From assembly GCA_023436205.1 (NCBI GenBank), contig JAEZKC010000055.1, forward strand, positions 1-64,000: DNA of 64,000 nt, read 5' to 3'. The stretch's first letter is position 1, and the number at the start of each line of letters is the position of its first letter. Source of the stretch: Fibrobacterota bacterium (GTDB lineage Bacteria; Fibrobacterota; Chitinivibrionia; Chitinivibrionales; Chitinispirillaceae). The notes beneath the pieces were generated by a model, which worked only from the letters and a program-made list of their open reading frames with translations, did not search any database and had not been told where the DNA came from. The translations under genes and the position numbers were made by a program. Positions 16,692 through 26,180 of this stretch are shown here, piece by piece.

Positions 16692-18674
16692 ATGAAAAGT
16701 GATGGAAGAGTCAGAGCTGTTGTGGAAAATCTTAAGCCTTGCCTCGACGGGGGGCGATTTCCCGTAAAGAGGGTGGAGGGTGAAAGTGTCACCGTGTGGG
16801 CCGACTGTTTCGGCGACGGGCACGATATTATAGATGCACGGGTTATGTACCGCAAGGTTGGCGACTCTCAGTGGAGTTACACATTTATGGAGTTTGTGGA
16901 TAACGACCGCTGGCGGGGGGGCTTCGAGGTTCCTCTAATAGGGTCTTATGAATATACCGTGCAGGCCTGGGTCGATCAGTTTCTCACCTGGCGACACGGC
17001 CTGGAAAAGAAATTCCATGCAGATCAGGACCAGGAGGCCGATTACCTCATCGGGGTTGAAATCCTGGGCAAAGCAAGAAGCCGGGTTGTCCCTCAGGATG
17101 CTTCAGCACTGGAACATTTCCTCAACGAAGTGGCTTACGGCACCGATCGTCAGGCTCGCTTTGCCGCCGCCTACTCCCATGAACTGCTTGAACTCATGAG
17201 AAGAAATCCCGACACGGGGCTGGCCTACACCTGGTCTCCCGTGCTTAAGGTCACCGTCGATCGGCAAAAGGCATCCTTCAGTTCCTGGTATGAGCTGTTC
17301 CCCAGGTCGGCCACCGGCGACCCTCATGTGCACGGAAGTCTCCGTTCCTGCGAGCAGCTTTTGCCGCATATAGCCGCCATGGGGTTTGATGTGGTTTACC
17401 TGCCTCCCATACATCCTATTGGCGAGGTCAACCGCAAAGGCAAAAACAACAGTGTCACCTCCACTCCTCAAGACCCGGGAAGTCCCTGGGCCATAGGGTC
17501 CCGTTTCGGAGGGCACAAGGCGGTTGATCCAAGGCTTGGGGCTTTGGAGGATTTCGATCATTTCCTGCATCAGGCATCCACTGTGGGCCTCGAAGTGGCT
17601 ATAGACATCGCTTTTCAGTGCGCGCCCGATCATCCTTACGTAAAAGAGCATCCGGAGTGGTTCACCATCAGGCCCGACGGCACTATTCAGTTTGCCGAAA
17701 ATCCTCCCAAAAGGTACGAGGATATTGTCCCTTTTAATTTCGAGACCGAGGCCTGGCAGTCGCTGTGGAACGAGCTTAAGAGTGTGTTTTTCTTCTGGAT
17801 TGATCACGGTGTGAGAATTTTTCGGGTCGATAACCCTCACACCAAACCTTTCCCGTTCTGGGAATGGGTGATTGGCGAAATTAAAAAGGAGTATCCTGAA
17901 GTACTGTTTCTTTCAGAGGCTTTCACCCGTCCCAAGGTAATGTACCGTTTAGCTAAACTGGGGTTCAGTCAGTCCTACACCTATTTCACCTGGCGCAACA
18001 CTAAAGAAGAGATAACCCGTTACATGACTGAGCTTACCCGTGAAGAGCCCCGGGAGTTTTTCAGGCCTAATTTCTGGCCCAATACTCCCGATATCCTTCC
18101 GGAAATGCTTCAGTTCGGGGGTGAAAATGCATTTGTATTCCGCCTGGTGTTGGCGGCTACTTTATGCTCCAATTTCGGACTGTACGGACCTGCCTATGAG
18201 CAGGCTGTAAGCGAGGGGCTTGCGGGTAAAGAGGAGTACGCCGATTCCGAAAAATACCAGATCTATGCCTGGGAGCGTTCCAAGGGAGAGCGCATCCGCA
18301 GAACGATCACGGCTCTTAACAGGGCACGCAAGGAAAACGAGGCGTTACAGTCCAACCGCTATCTGGAGTTCTACCAAATAGATAACGATTATATGCTCTT
18401 CTATGGAAAGCGCACACCCGATCTGTCAAACATCATCCTGGTGGTGGTCAATCTCGATCCTTTCCACGTTCAGAAGGGGCGACTGAAGGTACCTCTCTTT
18501 GAATTGGGTATAGAGCCCTCCCAGACCTACCTGCTGGAGGATCTTCTGGGGGGGGACAAATACGTGTGGCACGCTGCGGAAAACGAAATTTCCCTCGACC
18601 CCTCGGTTTCCCCGGCATCGCTTTTCCGGGTTCACCGCAAGCTGCGCAGGGAAGTTGATTTTGACTACTATTGA
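16692..18674 (+). CDS. glgE: Alpha-1,4-glucan:maltose-1-phosphate maltosyltransferase
   Basis: 660 residues, GH13 subfamily 3. It transfers maltosyl units from maltose 1-phosphate to growing alpha-1,4-glucan. An N-terminal beta-sandwich carries RVMYRKVGDSQW; the catalytic barrel has the nucleophile Asp380 in FRVDNPHTKPFPFW and the acid/base Glu409 in LFLSEAFTRP, spaced 29 residues as in characterised GlgE. The insertion DVVYLPPIHPIGEVNRKGKNN is family-typical. It is followed by the treS-maltokinase fusion 32 bases later, which makes its substrate. The frame opens at ATG 16692 in the gap divergent from the radical SAM gene. Confidence 0.95.
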   Translation: MKSDGRVRAVVENLKPCLDGGRFPVKRVEGESVTVWADCFGDGHDIIDARVMYRKVGDSQWSYTFMEFVDNDRWRGGFEVPLIGSYEYTVQAWVDQFLTWRHGLEKKFHADQDQEADYLIGVEILGKARSRVVPQDASALEHFLNEVAYGTDRQARFAAAYSHELLELMRRNPDTGLAYTWSPVLKVTVDRQKASFSSWYELFPRSATGDPHVHGSLRSCEQLLPHIAAMGFDVVYLPPIHPIGEVNRKGKNNSVTSTPQDPGSPWAIGSRFGGHKAVDPRLGALEDFDHFLHQASTVGLEVAIDIAFQCAPDHPYVKEHPEWFTIRPDGTIQFAENPPKRYEDIVPFNFETEAWQSLWNELKSVFFFWIDHGVRIFRVDNPHTKPFPFWEWVIGEIKKEYPEVLFLSEAFTRPKVMYRLAKLGFSQSYTYFTWRNTKEEITRYMTELTREEPREFFRPNFWPNTPDILPEMLQFGGENAFVFRLVLAATLCSNFGLYGPAYEQAVSEGLAGKEEYADSEKYQIYAWERSKGERIRRTITALNRARKENEALQSNRYLEFYQIDNDYMLFYGKRTPDLSNIILVVVNLDPFHVQKGRLKVPLFELGIEPSQTYLLEDLLGGDKYVWHAAENEISLDPSVSPASLFRVHRKLRREVDFDYY

Positions 18675-18706
18675 TCTTTGGTCCCGAATGCTCGAGAGGT
18701 GAACTG

Positions 18707-21700
18707 ATGGAACGATTTATAGATGAAGGACCGCTGTGGTACAAGGACGCCGTGATCTACGAAGTGCATGTGCGGGCTTTCGGTGATTCCAACGGTGATG
18801 GCATTGGTGATTTCAGGGGACTCACCGAGAAGCTCGATTATCTTCAGAGTCTCGGGGTTACCGCCGTATGGCTACTCCCTTTTTATCCCTCTCCGCTAAG
18901 AGACGATGGTTACGATATCGCCGATTATTTCGATGTGCATCCCGATTACGGAACCCTGCGCGATTTCAAGGAGTTTCTCAAGGCTGCGCACCAGAGGGGG
19001 ATCAGGGTAATTGCGGAGCTGGTACTCAACCATACCTCCGCCGATCACGCCTGGTTTCAGAAAGCCAGAAGGGCCGATCCCGATTCTTCTGCCCGCAACA
19101 TGTATGTCTGGAGCAATACCGCCGAGCGCTACCGGGATGCCCGTATCATATTCAAAGATTTCGAGCATTCGAACTGGACCTGGGATCACACTGCCCAGGC
19201 CTATTACTGGCATCGTTTCTATTCTCATCAGCCTGATCTGAATTTCGACAACCCGTCAGTACATCGCATGATGCTAAAGGTGATCGATTTCTGGTTTTCG
19301 ATGGGGGTAGACGGACTGCGTCTCGATGCGGTGCCCTATCTCTTTGAAAGAGAAGGGACTAACTGCGAAAACCTCAAGGAAACTCACGACTACCTTAAAG
19401 CCCTTCGGGCCCACGTCGACAGCAAGTTTCAAAATCGAATGCTGCTTGCTGAGGCCAATCAGTGGCCTGAAGATTCGGTTGCCTATTTTGGTGAGGGCAA
19501 CGAGTGTCAGATGGCCTTTCATTTTCCGCTCATGCCCCGCATGTTCATGGCCATTCAGATGGAAGACAATTTCCCCATAATAGATATCTTGCGTTCCACC
19601 CCCGCTATTCCCTCCAACTGTCAGTGGGCTCTGTTTTTAAGAAATCACGATGAGCTCACGCTGGAAATGGTTACCGATGAAGAGCGGGACTACATGTACA
19701 AGGTGTATGCACAAGACACCCGGGCGAAGATTAATCTGGGGATCAGGCGGAGGCTGGCACCGCTGCTCTCAAATGACCGGCGCAAAATCGAGCTCATGAA
19801 TATTCTGCTTTTTTCCCTGCCCGGCACCCCGATCATCTACTACGGAGATGAAATCGGCATGGGGGATAACTACTATCTGGGAGATCGAAACGGGGTTCGT
19901 ACTCCCATGCAGTGGGGGCCCGATCGCAATGCCGGTTTTTCTCATACCAACCCTCATAAGTTGTATCTTCCGGTCATTATCGACCCGGAGTATCACTACG
20001 AGGCGGTCAATGTGCAGAACCAGGAGTCCAGTTACGCTTCGCTTCTCTGGTGGATGCGCAGTGTGATTGCCTCCAGAAAGAGGTTCAAGGCGTTCAGCCG
20101 TGGAGAGCTGCGGATGATGCCCGGGGATAATTCCAAAGTGCTCTGCTTTGTGCGGGAACATCAAAACGAGACTGTTCTGGTAGTGGTGAACCTGTCGCGT
20201 TTCAGCCAGGTGGTCACTTTTGACCTGGCCGAATACATGGGAACCATCCCTGAAGAGGTTTTTGGAAGGAACACCTTTCCAATAATCAAAGATACGCCTT
20301 ATCTGCTTACTCTGGGGCCTTACGATTATTACTGGTTCGAACTGAAGAAGAGTGCCGAGACTATCGGTGTGGAGGAACGGGTGAGTCTACTTACGGTAAA
20401 GAGAAGCTGGGAGGAGATTTTCCAGGGGGCCAATCGGTCCAAACTTGAAGAAACGGTGCTCCCCGAATATCTGCGGCGCAGTCGCTGGTTCGGGGCCAAG
20501 AGCCGCAAGATTAACAGCGTCACCATCGTTGAAGAGGCCCGGGTGGTCGATAATGTCTGGACCTGCAGGCTTCTGATTCTCAAGGTCAGTTACAGCCAGG
20601 GAGCCCAGGAGCACTACCTGCTGCCGCTTACCTATAATGCCCGTTCTTTACTTGGCGGGCTCAATGAAGATTTCCCTCAGGCCATTGTGGCCGATCTTAA
20701 GGTAGATAAGGAAGATGGCATTCTCTACGATGGCAACTACGACGAAAAGCTTCACTGGGTACTTTTCAATACCATTGCTAACCGTAAGAAAATCAAGGGA
20801 GTAAACGGGGAGTTCGGAGGTTTGCCTTCAAGGGAACTGAAGACTATTCTGGCAGATAAACACCTGCCCATTCCATCCCGGCCCCTGAAGGTGGAGCAGA
20901 GCAATACTGCTATCCTCTACGATGATGTTTTGTTTCTCAAGCTGTACCGCAAGCTGGAGGAGGGGGAGAATCCTGAGTTGGATATTCTGCGCTATCTTGG
21001 CACCCGCACCAACTTTAAAAACATTCCTCCCTATGCGGGGGCGCTTGAATACCGCACCGATAAAAAGGAACCGCTCACGGTGGCGCTCATGCAGGGCTAC
21101 GTTGAAAACAGCGGCAATGCCTGGAGCTATGGTTTGGGAGTGGTCACCAAGTATTTCGAGCAGATACTTGCCAATCAGGGTAGTTTACCCCCTTTGCCCA
21201 CTTATTATCCCAATCTGATGGATATACGCGAAGTGCCCGATTACATCAGAGATCTTACTGGTGAATTTTTCCTTGAGATGGTTTCTCTTCTGGGCAAACG
21301 TACTGCTGAGCTGCATATTGCTTTGTCAGAAGCGGTGGAGGAGCCTGATTTTGTTCCTGAACCCTTCTCTCAGCTCTATCAGAGGTCGATCTACCAATCC
21401 ATTCAGGGGCTTATTCAGAAAACGTTCCGCATGGCAGAAAAAGAACTAAAAAAGATGTCGCCGGAGCTTCGGGCTGAAACCGAATCGGTGCTCAAGCTTG
21501 AAAAGCCCATTCTCGATACTGTCAGGCGCATAGTTACCAAAAAGTTCACCACCGTGAAAACTCGAATCCACGGCGATTATCATCTGGGGCAGGTTCTTTT
21601 CACCGGCAAAGATTTTACAATCATGGATTTTGAAGGTGAGCCGGCGCGCTCGCTTAGTGAGCGCAAGCTCAAGCGGTCACCATTCAGGGATGTGGCCGGG

Positions 21701-22012
21701 ATGATCCGATCGTTTCACTATGTATGCTACAGTGCCATATTCCTCGAATCCACATTCCGTACCGAAGATGCGGAGCTGCTCGTGTCCTGGATTGAGCCCT
21801 GGTATCACTATATCGGGGGGATTTTTCTCAGTTCCTATCTGGAGGCGGCCGGTGAGGCGTCCTTTATTCCCGAAGATCGTCAGGAGATCGACATTCTTAT
21901 GCGCACGTTTCTCCTGGAGAAGGCGGTATACGAGCTTGGTTATGAAATAAACAATCGCCCAGACTGGGTGATCATTCCCATTAGAGGTATAAGGAGTCTT
22001 CTTGGAGAATAG
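18707..22012 (+). CDS. treS: Trehalose synthase fused to maltokinase
   Basis: 1101 residues in two enzymes. Residues 1 to about 550 are a GH13 trehalose synthase (nucleophile Asp207 in LRLDAVPYL, acid/base Glu249 in LLAEANQW, FLRNHDELTLEMV), which converts trehalose to maltose. From about 580 a maltokinase (Pep2/Mak) follows, opening RRSRWFGAKSRKI, with IHGDYHLGQVL and a metal-binding DFEGEP typical of aminoglycoside-phosphotransferase-like kinases. It makes maltose 1-phosphate for GlgE. The frame is open from 18671, but ATG 18707 with AGAGGTGA and homology decides the start. Fusion is common in bacteria using the GlgE route. Confidence 0.95.
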   Translation: MERFIDEGPLWYKDAVIYEVHVRAFGDSNGDGIGDFRGLTEKLDYLQSLGVTAVWLLPFYPSPLRDDGYDIADYFDVHPDYGTLRDFKEFLKAAHQRGIRVIAELVLNHTSADHAWFQKARRADPDSSARNMYVWSNTAERYRDARIIFKDFEHSNWTWDHTAQAYYWHRFYSHQPDLNFDNPSVHRMMLKVIDFWFSMGVDGLRLDAVPYLFEREGTNCENLKETHDYLKALRAHVDSKFQNRMLLAEANQWPEDSVAYFGEGNECQMAFHFPLMPRMFMAIQMEDNFPIIDILRSTPAIPSNCQWALFLRNHDELTLEMVTDEERDYMYKVYAQDTRAKINLGIRRRLAPLLSNDRRKIELMNILLFSLPGTPIIYYGDEIGMGDNYYLGDRNGVRTPMQWGPDRNAGFSHTNPHKLYLPVIIDPEYHYEAVNVQNQESSYASLLWWMRSVIASRKRFKAFSRGELRMMPGDNSKVLCFVREHQNETVLVVVNLSRFSQVVTFDLAEYMGTIPEEVFGRNTFPIIKDTPYLLTLGPYDYYWFELKKSAETIGVEERVSLLTVKRSWEEIFQGANRSKLEETVLPEYLRRSRWFGAKSRKINSVTIVEEARVVDNVWTCRLLILKVSYSQGAQEHYLLPLTYNARSLLGGLNEDFPQAIVADLKVDKEDGILYDGNYDEKLHWVLFNTIANRKKIKGVNGEFGGLPSRELKTILADKHLPIPSRPLKVEQSNTAILYDDVLFLKLYRKLEEGENPELDILRYLGTRTNFKNIPPYAGALEYRTDKKEPLTVALMQGYVENSGNAWSYGLGVVTKYFEQILANQGSLPPLPTYYPNLMDIREVPDYIRDLTGEFFLEMVSLLGKRTAELHIALSEAVEEPDFVPEPFSQLYQRSIYQSIQGLIQKTFRMAEKELKKMSPELRAETESVLKLEKPILDTVRRIVTKKFTTVKTRIHGDYHLGQVLFTGKDFTIMDFEGEPARSLSERKLKRSPFRDVAGMIRSFHYVCYSAIFLESTFRTEDAELLVSWIEPWYHYIGGIFLSSYLEAAGEASFIPEDRQEIDILMRTFLLEKAVYELGYEINNRPDWVIIPIRGIRSLLGE

Positions 22013-22080
22013 GGGATTACTGTGCTAGTTTCGAATCTATTTTTCGGGGCTTAATGCCATAACACACGATTGGAGTAGTC

Positions 22081-23895
22081 ATGTATATTGGTTCAAACTA
22101 TGAGGGTAATCAAACCGCCAGTTTCACAGTCTGGGCGCCGCTCAAGAAAAATGTTCAGCTTCTGCTCGGTGAAGAGAATCCAAAAGTGATTTCAATGGAC
22201 AGGGATGATTTCGGTTACTGGCAAGCCTCTCATATACAAACTGCTCCCGGAACTTTCTACAGATATCGTCTGGATGGCAGCTCCGATTTCCCCGATCCAG
22301 CTTCGCGTTTTCAGCCTCAGGGGGTGCACGGCCCATCCTGTGTTGTTGATCATGGAGCATTTAATTGGAACGATAGCACCTGGAAGGGTATGGCTCTTCA
22401 GGATATGGTCATCTACGAACTGCATACAGGCACCTTTACACCTTCGGGAACATTTGAAGGCTGCGCCGAAAGGCTCGATTACCTTAGGAATCTGGGAGTT
22501 ACAGCAATTGAGATCATGCCTGTTGCTCAGTTCCCGGGAAGCCGCAACTGGGGATACGACGGGGCATATCCCTTTGCGGTACAAAACAGTTACGGCGGTC
22601 CGGAGGGGCTAAAGCGTCTGGTCGATCAGTGTCATGCCAAGGGAATGGCGGTGGTACTCGATGTGGTGTATAATCACCTCGGGCCCGAAGGCGCGTATCT
22701 TCAAGAATATGGGCCTTATTTCACCGATGAGTACGGCACCCCCTGGGGAGCTGCGGTAAATTACGATGAATCATACAGTTACGGAGTGCGCAACTACTTC
22801 GTGCAGAATGCGCTTTCCTGGTTTGCCGATTACCACATCGATGCACTTCGACTCGATGCCATCCATGGAATTTATGACTTTGGGGCATTGCACATCTTAA
22901 GGGAAATATCAGATGCGGTGAAGGAGCTTTCGGCCAAGGAGGGGCGGGAGATGATCCTTATCGCTGAAAGTGACCTCAATGATACCCGGGTTATCTCCCC
23001 GGTGGAAAAAAACGGTTACGGTATAGATGCCCAGTGGAGCGATGATTTCCATCATTCGGTGCACTCCCTACTCACCGGTGAAAACCGCAGCTACTATGGT
23101 GATTTCGGCAAAATGGGTGATCTCTGCAAAGCTCTTAACGAGGGATTTGTCTATTCCTGGAACTATTCCCCCAACCGCAAACGTTATCATGGCAGTTCTT
23201 CAAAAGATATACAGCCAGAAAAGCTGGTGATCTGCACGCAGAATCACGATCAGATCGGTAACCGCATGCTGGGGGAGAGGTTATCGCAGTTGGTATCTTT
23301 CGATGGGCTCAAACTGGCGGCGGCCTCCATGATTTTATCGCCATATACCCCAATGCTTTTCATGGGTGAGGAATTCGCGGCCAGCACCCCGTTTCTCTAT
23401 TTTATCAGCCATCTCGATGAAAACCTGGTTCAATTGGTCAGGGAGGGACGGGCCCGGGAATTTGCCGAATTCCGCTGGGAGGGCACTCCACCTGACCCGC
23501 AGGACCCGGCTACATTTAATAATTGCAAGCTCGATTGGGATACTGCTTTTGAGGGGAAGCACGGGCAGATGATGGCCTTCTACCGGGAGCTTCTGCGGTT
23601 GCGGTCTACAGTTCCATCTTTAAGGAGTCCCAGGCGCAAAGCCTCTCTTTTAGCTGATCAGAACAGTGGTGTCCTGGTGTTGTCCCGAGGGGATTCGGCA
23701 GTTGTTCTGTTGAACTTTTCTGACGAGGATGTGGCGTTCAGTGCTCAGGAGGCACAAATTGCGGGCGGGCGAAAACTGCTCGATTCACAGGATGAGCGCT
23801 GGGGGGGGCAGAATGTGAAAATGCCCGATAGGGTGGAGGCGCAGAGTCAGTGTGTGCTGGCGCCGCTCAGTGTTGCGATTTATGAGCTAGTTTAG
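22081..23895 (+). CDS. treZ: Malto-oligosyltrehalose trehalohydrolase
   Basis: 604 residues, GH13. An N-terminal carbohydrate-binding-like domain (SFTVWAPLKKNVQLLL) precedes the barrel with MVIYELHTGTFTPSGTF, the nucleophile Asp259 (LRLDAIHGIYD) and acid/base Glu296 (LIAESDLND). The ENYSPNRKR-like segment (NYSPNRKRYHG) and FMGEEFAASTPFLYF are TreZ-typical. It releases trehalose from maltooligosyl trehalose. The partner TreY is not in this window. Third gene of the glgE-treS set, 68 bp after treS. Confidence 0.93.
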   Translation: MYIGSNYEGNQTASFTVWAPLKKNVQLLLGEENPKVISMDRDDFGYWQASHIQTAPGTFYRYRLDGSSDFPDPASRFQPQGVHGPSCVVDHGAFNWNDSTWKGMALQDMVIYELHTGTFTPSGTFEGCAERLDYLRNLGVTAIEIMPVAQFPGSRNWGYDGAYPFAVQNSYGGPEGLKRLVDQCHAKGMAVVLDVVYNHLGPEGAYLQEYGPYFTDEYGTPWGAAVNYDESYSYGVRNYFVQNALSWFADYHIDALRLDAIHGIYDFGALHILREISDAVKELSAKEGREMILIAESDLNDTRVISPVEKNGYGIDAQWSDDFHHSVHSLLTGENRSYYGDFGKMGDLCKALNEGFVYSWNYSPNRKRYHGSSSKDIQPEKLVICTQNHDQIGNRMLGERLSQLVSFDGLKLAAASMILSPYTPMLFMGEEFAASTPFLYFISHLDENLVQLVREGRAREFAEFRWEGTPPDPQDPATFNNCKLDWDTAFEGKHGQMMAFYRELLRLRSTVPSLRSPRRKASLLADQNSGVLVLSRGDSAVVLLNFSDEDVAFSAQEAQIAGGRKLLDSQDERWGGQNVKMPDRVEAQSQCVLAPLSVAIYELV

Positions 23896-23951
23896 CTTAG
23901 GGGAGGTAAAGTGTTCGCGAATGTGATCGTTGTTGAATACGAAAAGTTGAA

Positions 23952-23970
23952 GCTGCGGAGAACCCGCAGC
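23952..23970. repeat. Palindrome between convergent genes, related to 3469-3488
   Basis: GCTGCGG, AGAAC loop, CCGCAGC, placed nine bases before the end of the minus-strand beta-barrel gene. Compared with the element at 3469 the stem has one compensatory base-pair change. It may terminate transcription from either side, but no T-tract is adjacent. Confidence 0.5.
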
Positions 23971-23979
23971 ACTACCAAT

Positions 23980-24495
23980 TTAGAAGGCAAATCCCATATC
24001 GAACAGGATTGACGGGCCTACTCTACTAAAGGTGTAGCCCTCTATGTTACCTGTCGAGATTACTACACCACCACCTAATCCCATGGAAAAGCTATCCCAA
24101 GTCCATCTGTATCCACCAAATGCTCCAGCCGCGAACCCTGCACCTGATCCGCTCTGCTTATAACCATAATCATCTACATATGTCACATTGAGAAAACTGA
24201 TTCCTACGCCCGGTTTAAAAAACCATCCTCTGAAGAGCTCATTTGAATATGCGGTATAAGTACCTTCTATTCCGAACCCAGAAACGGAATTAGTTCCATA
24301 AGAAATGTTGGTGTAATTTCCACCGAAACCCAGTGCTGCTTTTCCCGCAGTTCCATGTTCGTAATTAAAATATAGGGTACCAAGCATCAGTCCTAAAGGA
24401 TTAATCACCAACAGATTCTGCTTGGTCTGTGCTGCAGAAATACCGATAAGAAGTGTCAAACTGATTAAAACAACAGCTTTTACTGCTCTTCCCAT
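23980..24495 (-). CDS. Secreted small beta-barrel-like protein, unknown
   Basis: 171 residues with a signal peptide (KAVVLISLTLLIGISAAQT, cleavage after ISAAQ likely). The mature part alternates polar and aromatic/glycine residues in short strands (GKAALGFGGNYTNISYG, FAAGAFGGYRWTWDSFSMGLGGG) and ends DMGFAF with a terminal Phe, as in outer-membrane barrels. About eight strands fit. Function unknown. An AAGGAGAACC site precedes the ATG. Confidence 0.65.
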   Translation of the reverse strand: MGRAVKAVVLISLTLLIGISAAQTKQNLLVINPLGLMLGTLYFNYEHGTAGKAALGFGGNYTNISYGTNSVSGFGIEGTYTAYSNELFRGWFFKPGVGISFLNVTYVDDYGYKQSGSGAGFAAGAFGGYRWTWDSFSMGLGGGVVISTGNIEGYTFSRVGPSILFDMGFAF

Positions 24496-24597
24496 GAAGG
24501 TTCTCCTTCGAAAATGATTGAATGTTAAGGGTGAATGTGAACAAAATGTGTTATGCGGTATCGGTTAACAATTCATTTCTTATCAGGAAAATTTCCA

Positions 24598-25449
24598 TTA
24601 CTCCAAAGCGTTGCCGAACATCCCATCCACTTTCTGCAGCTCTTCCGGGATCGCTTCCGCAACTTCCTGCAGGTCTGCCATCTCCAGACCAAGAAGCGCA
24701 AGTCGGGGTTTCAACTCTTCATTCTGGTAAGGGGAAGTGGTCTTGCTCAGGTAATTTGCAAAATAGCACAGAGTTACCGCGTTTTTTGCGCCGGGCGCCA
24801 TGTCGGGGGTGTGATGGAATTCCAGTGCCAGTTCGATCTCCTCGGGCAGTGACCAGGTGCTCGTGAGCCATCCTGCCACATCGCAGTGGTTGTACCCCAG
24901 CACCTCGTTTTCCGCCTCAAAATGGCTGATCTTTTTTCTGGTGGCCAGTCGCAGAGCTTTATGGAAGTCCTGGTGAAGGTACTGTTCCATGACAATTTTG
25001 CCTACATCGTGCAGAAGCCCGGCGCAGAATGCCTCCTCCGGGTCAAGCCTGGTAGTCTGTCTGCAGCGCAGTGCCAGCAGCTTGGCTGCTGTGCCGCATT
25101 TGAGCGAATGCATCCAGAACTCTTTTCGGTCGAAAAGGCGGGATTCCTCTTCGCTGTCACCGAACATGTCGAAAACAGTGAGGCCAAGCACCATTGTCTG
25201 AATAATCTTGAACCCCAGGATCACTACCGCATTATTAATATTGTTGATGCTTCTGGGGACACCATAGAAAGCGCTGTTTGCCAGTCGCAGAATCTTTGCA
25301 CTCAGGGAGATATCCTGTGCCACCAGAGCGGCCACCGTTTCCGCGGAGGTGTTGGGCTCGCGCACGATGCGCATCAGCCGCGACGCCACCTGGGGCAGGG
25401 TGGGGAGATTGGCAATATGCTTGATTTTATCGCACAGTTCCTCTTTCAT
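24598..25449 (-). CDS. HDOD-domain protein
   Basis: 283 residues of the HDOD family (an HD-GYP-related fold without phosphodiesterase activity in most members). It begins IKHIANLPTLPQVASRLMRIV, has SLSAKILRLANSAFYGV and VVILGFKIIQTMVLGL, and retains GLLHDVGKIVM plus YNHCDVAGWL. HDOD proteins act in signalling, cell-cycle or motility control. No second domain is seen. Upstream (to its right) lies a purine-rich tandem repeat rather than another gene, so its promoter region is unusually constrained. Confidence 0.88.
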   Translation of the reverse strand: MKEELCDKIKHIANLPTLPQVASRLMRIVREPNTSAETVAALVAQDISLSAKILRLANSAFYGVPRSINNINNAVVILGFKIIQTMVLGLTVFDMFGDSEEESRLFDRKEFWMHSLKCGTAAKLLALRCRQTTRLDPEEAFCAGLLHDVGKIVMEQYLHQDFHKALRLATRKKISHFEAENEVLGYNHCDVAGWLTSTWSLPEEIELALEFHHTPDMAPGAKNAVTLCYFANYLSKTTSPYQNEELKPRLALLGLEMADLQEVAEAIPEELQKVDGMFGNALE

Positions 25450-25544
25450 TTTCTAGCCGCTTTCAGGTGGATTTGGGTTGGGTATGTCTTCCATTCATTA
25501 TATAAAACGGGCAGGCGGATTACAAAGAAAACTTTTTTGGGAAA

Positions 25545-25665
25545 AGGCCGGAGGCCGGAGATCAGAGGCCGGAGATCAGAGGCCAGAGATCAGAGGCCGG
25601 AGATCAGAAGCCGGAGATCTGAAGCCGGAGATCTGAAGCCGGAGCCGGAGCCGGAGCCGGAGACT
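25545..25665 (+). repeat. Purine-rich tandem repeat, about 14-bp unit
   Basis: About eight degenerate copies of a 14-15 bp unit close to GGCCGGAGATCAGA, passing into a run of four GGAGCC hexamers. The same unit, on the opposite strand, occurs at 29795-29925. The frames across it read low-complexity R-P-E-x-R-S-x-R-R-S-E peptides, which I take as by-products and not genes. Confidence 0.85.
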
Positions 25666-25717
25666 GGAAGTTCCGGGCAAGAGCGGCAGCGCGTCAGTTT
25701 TAGCCGTGAACTGACAG

Positions 25718-25796
25718 ACTCTGATGACTATTTTCGCTGATTTTACAGTGCGGGAGAAGGTACTGGTGACAGACAAGGCGTCTTCGCCGTTAACAG
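25718..25796 (+). repeat. Dispersed intergenic repeat, copy A
   Basis: Begins ACTCTGATGACTAT, has CAGTGCGGGAGAAGGTACTG in the middle and ends GGCGTCTTCGCCGTTAAC followed by an A-rich tract. The end forms a GGCG/CGCC hairpin. Same family as the copies at 27619, 28621, 45200, 46454, 48815 and 48963. Confidence 0.85.
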
Positions 25797-25864
25797 AAAA
25801 AATTTTTCCTAAACTTTTCCACATTTCTGCCGATCTTCACTATAACGCACTTTCAGGAGGTTTT

Positions 25865-26038
25865 ATGGATCCTGTTTCAATCGCCCGCAGCGCAGCATCA
25901 GTCGACCAGATGTTCAAAGTCCTTCAGTCCTCCCAGGCCCAGGTGACCGAAATGTCTGAAAAGCTTCTCAGGGTTGCCGTGGAGGCCGCCCTCGGAAAGG
26001 AAGCCGGTAAAGGCGAGCTGATCGACCTTATCGCCTGA
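25865..26038 (+). CDS. Small conserved-looking protein, unknown function
   Basis: 57 residues from the ATG after a strong TTTCAGGAGG site. It is predicted as two amphipathic helices (VSIARSAASVDQMFKVLQSS and VTEMSEKLLRVAVEAALG) with a short acidic end, resembling small YjfB/motility-type proteins in size and helix pattern, though I cannot show homology. The open frame begins at 25724 inside repeat A, but the ribosome-binding site fixes the start. It lies alone between repeat A and the MATE gene. Confidence 0.6.
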   Translation: MDPVSIARSAASVDQMFKVLQSSQAQVTEMSEKLLRVAVEAALGKEAGKGELIDLIA

Positions 26039-26180
26039 TTCTTCACTGCCGCACAGCAAATACTATTTTAAAGCTTCGCGGCAGCTCCTCCGCAGAGTCT
26101 GACTCCTTTTCCAAAGTCCCGCTCACTAACGCCGGTTCTGCTTCGTATTATGCCGTAGTTTTTGCTTCTATTAAGGATAT

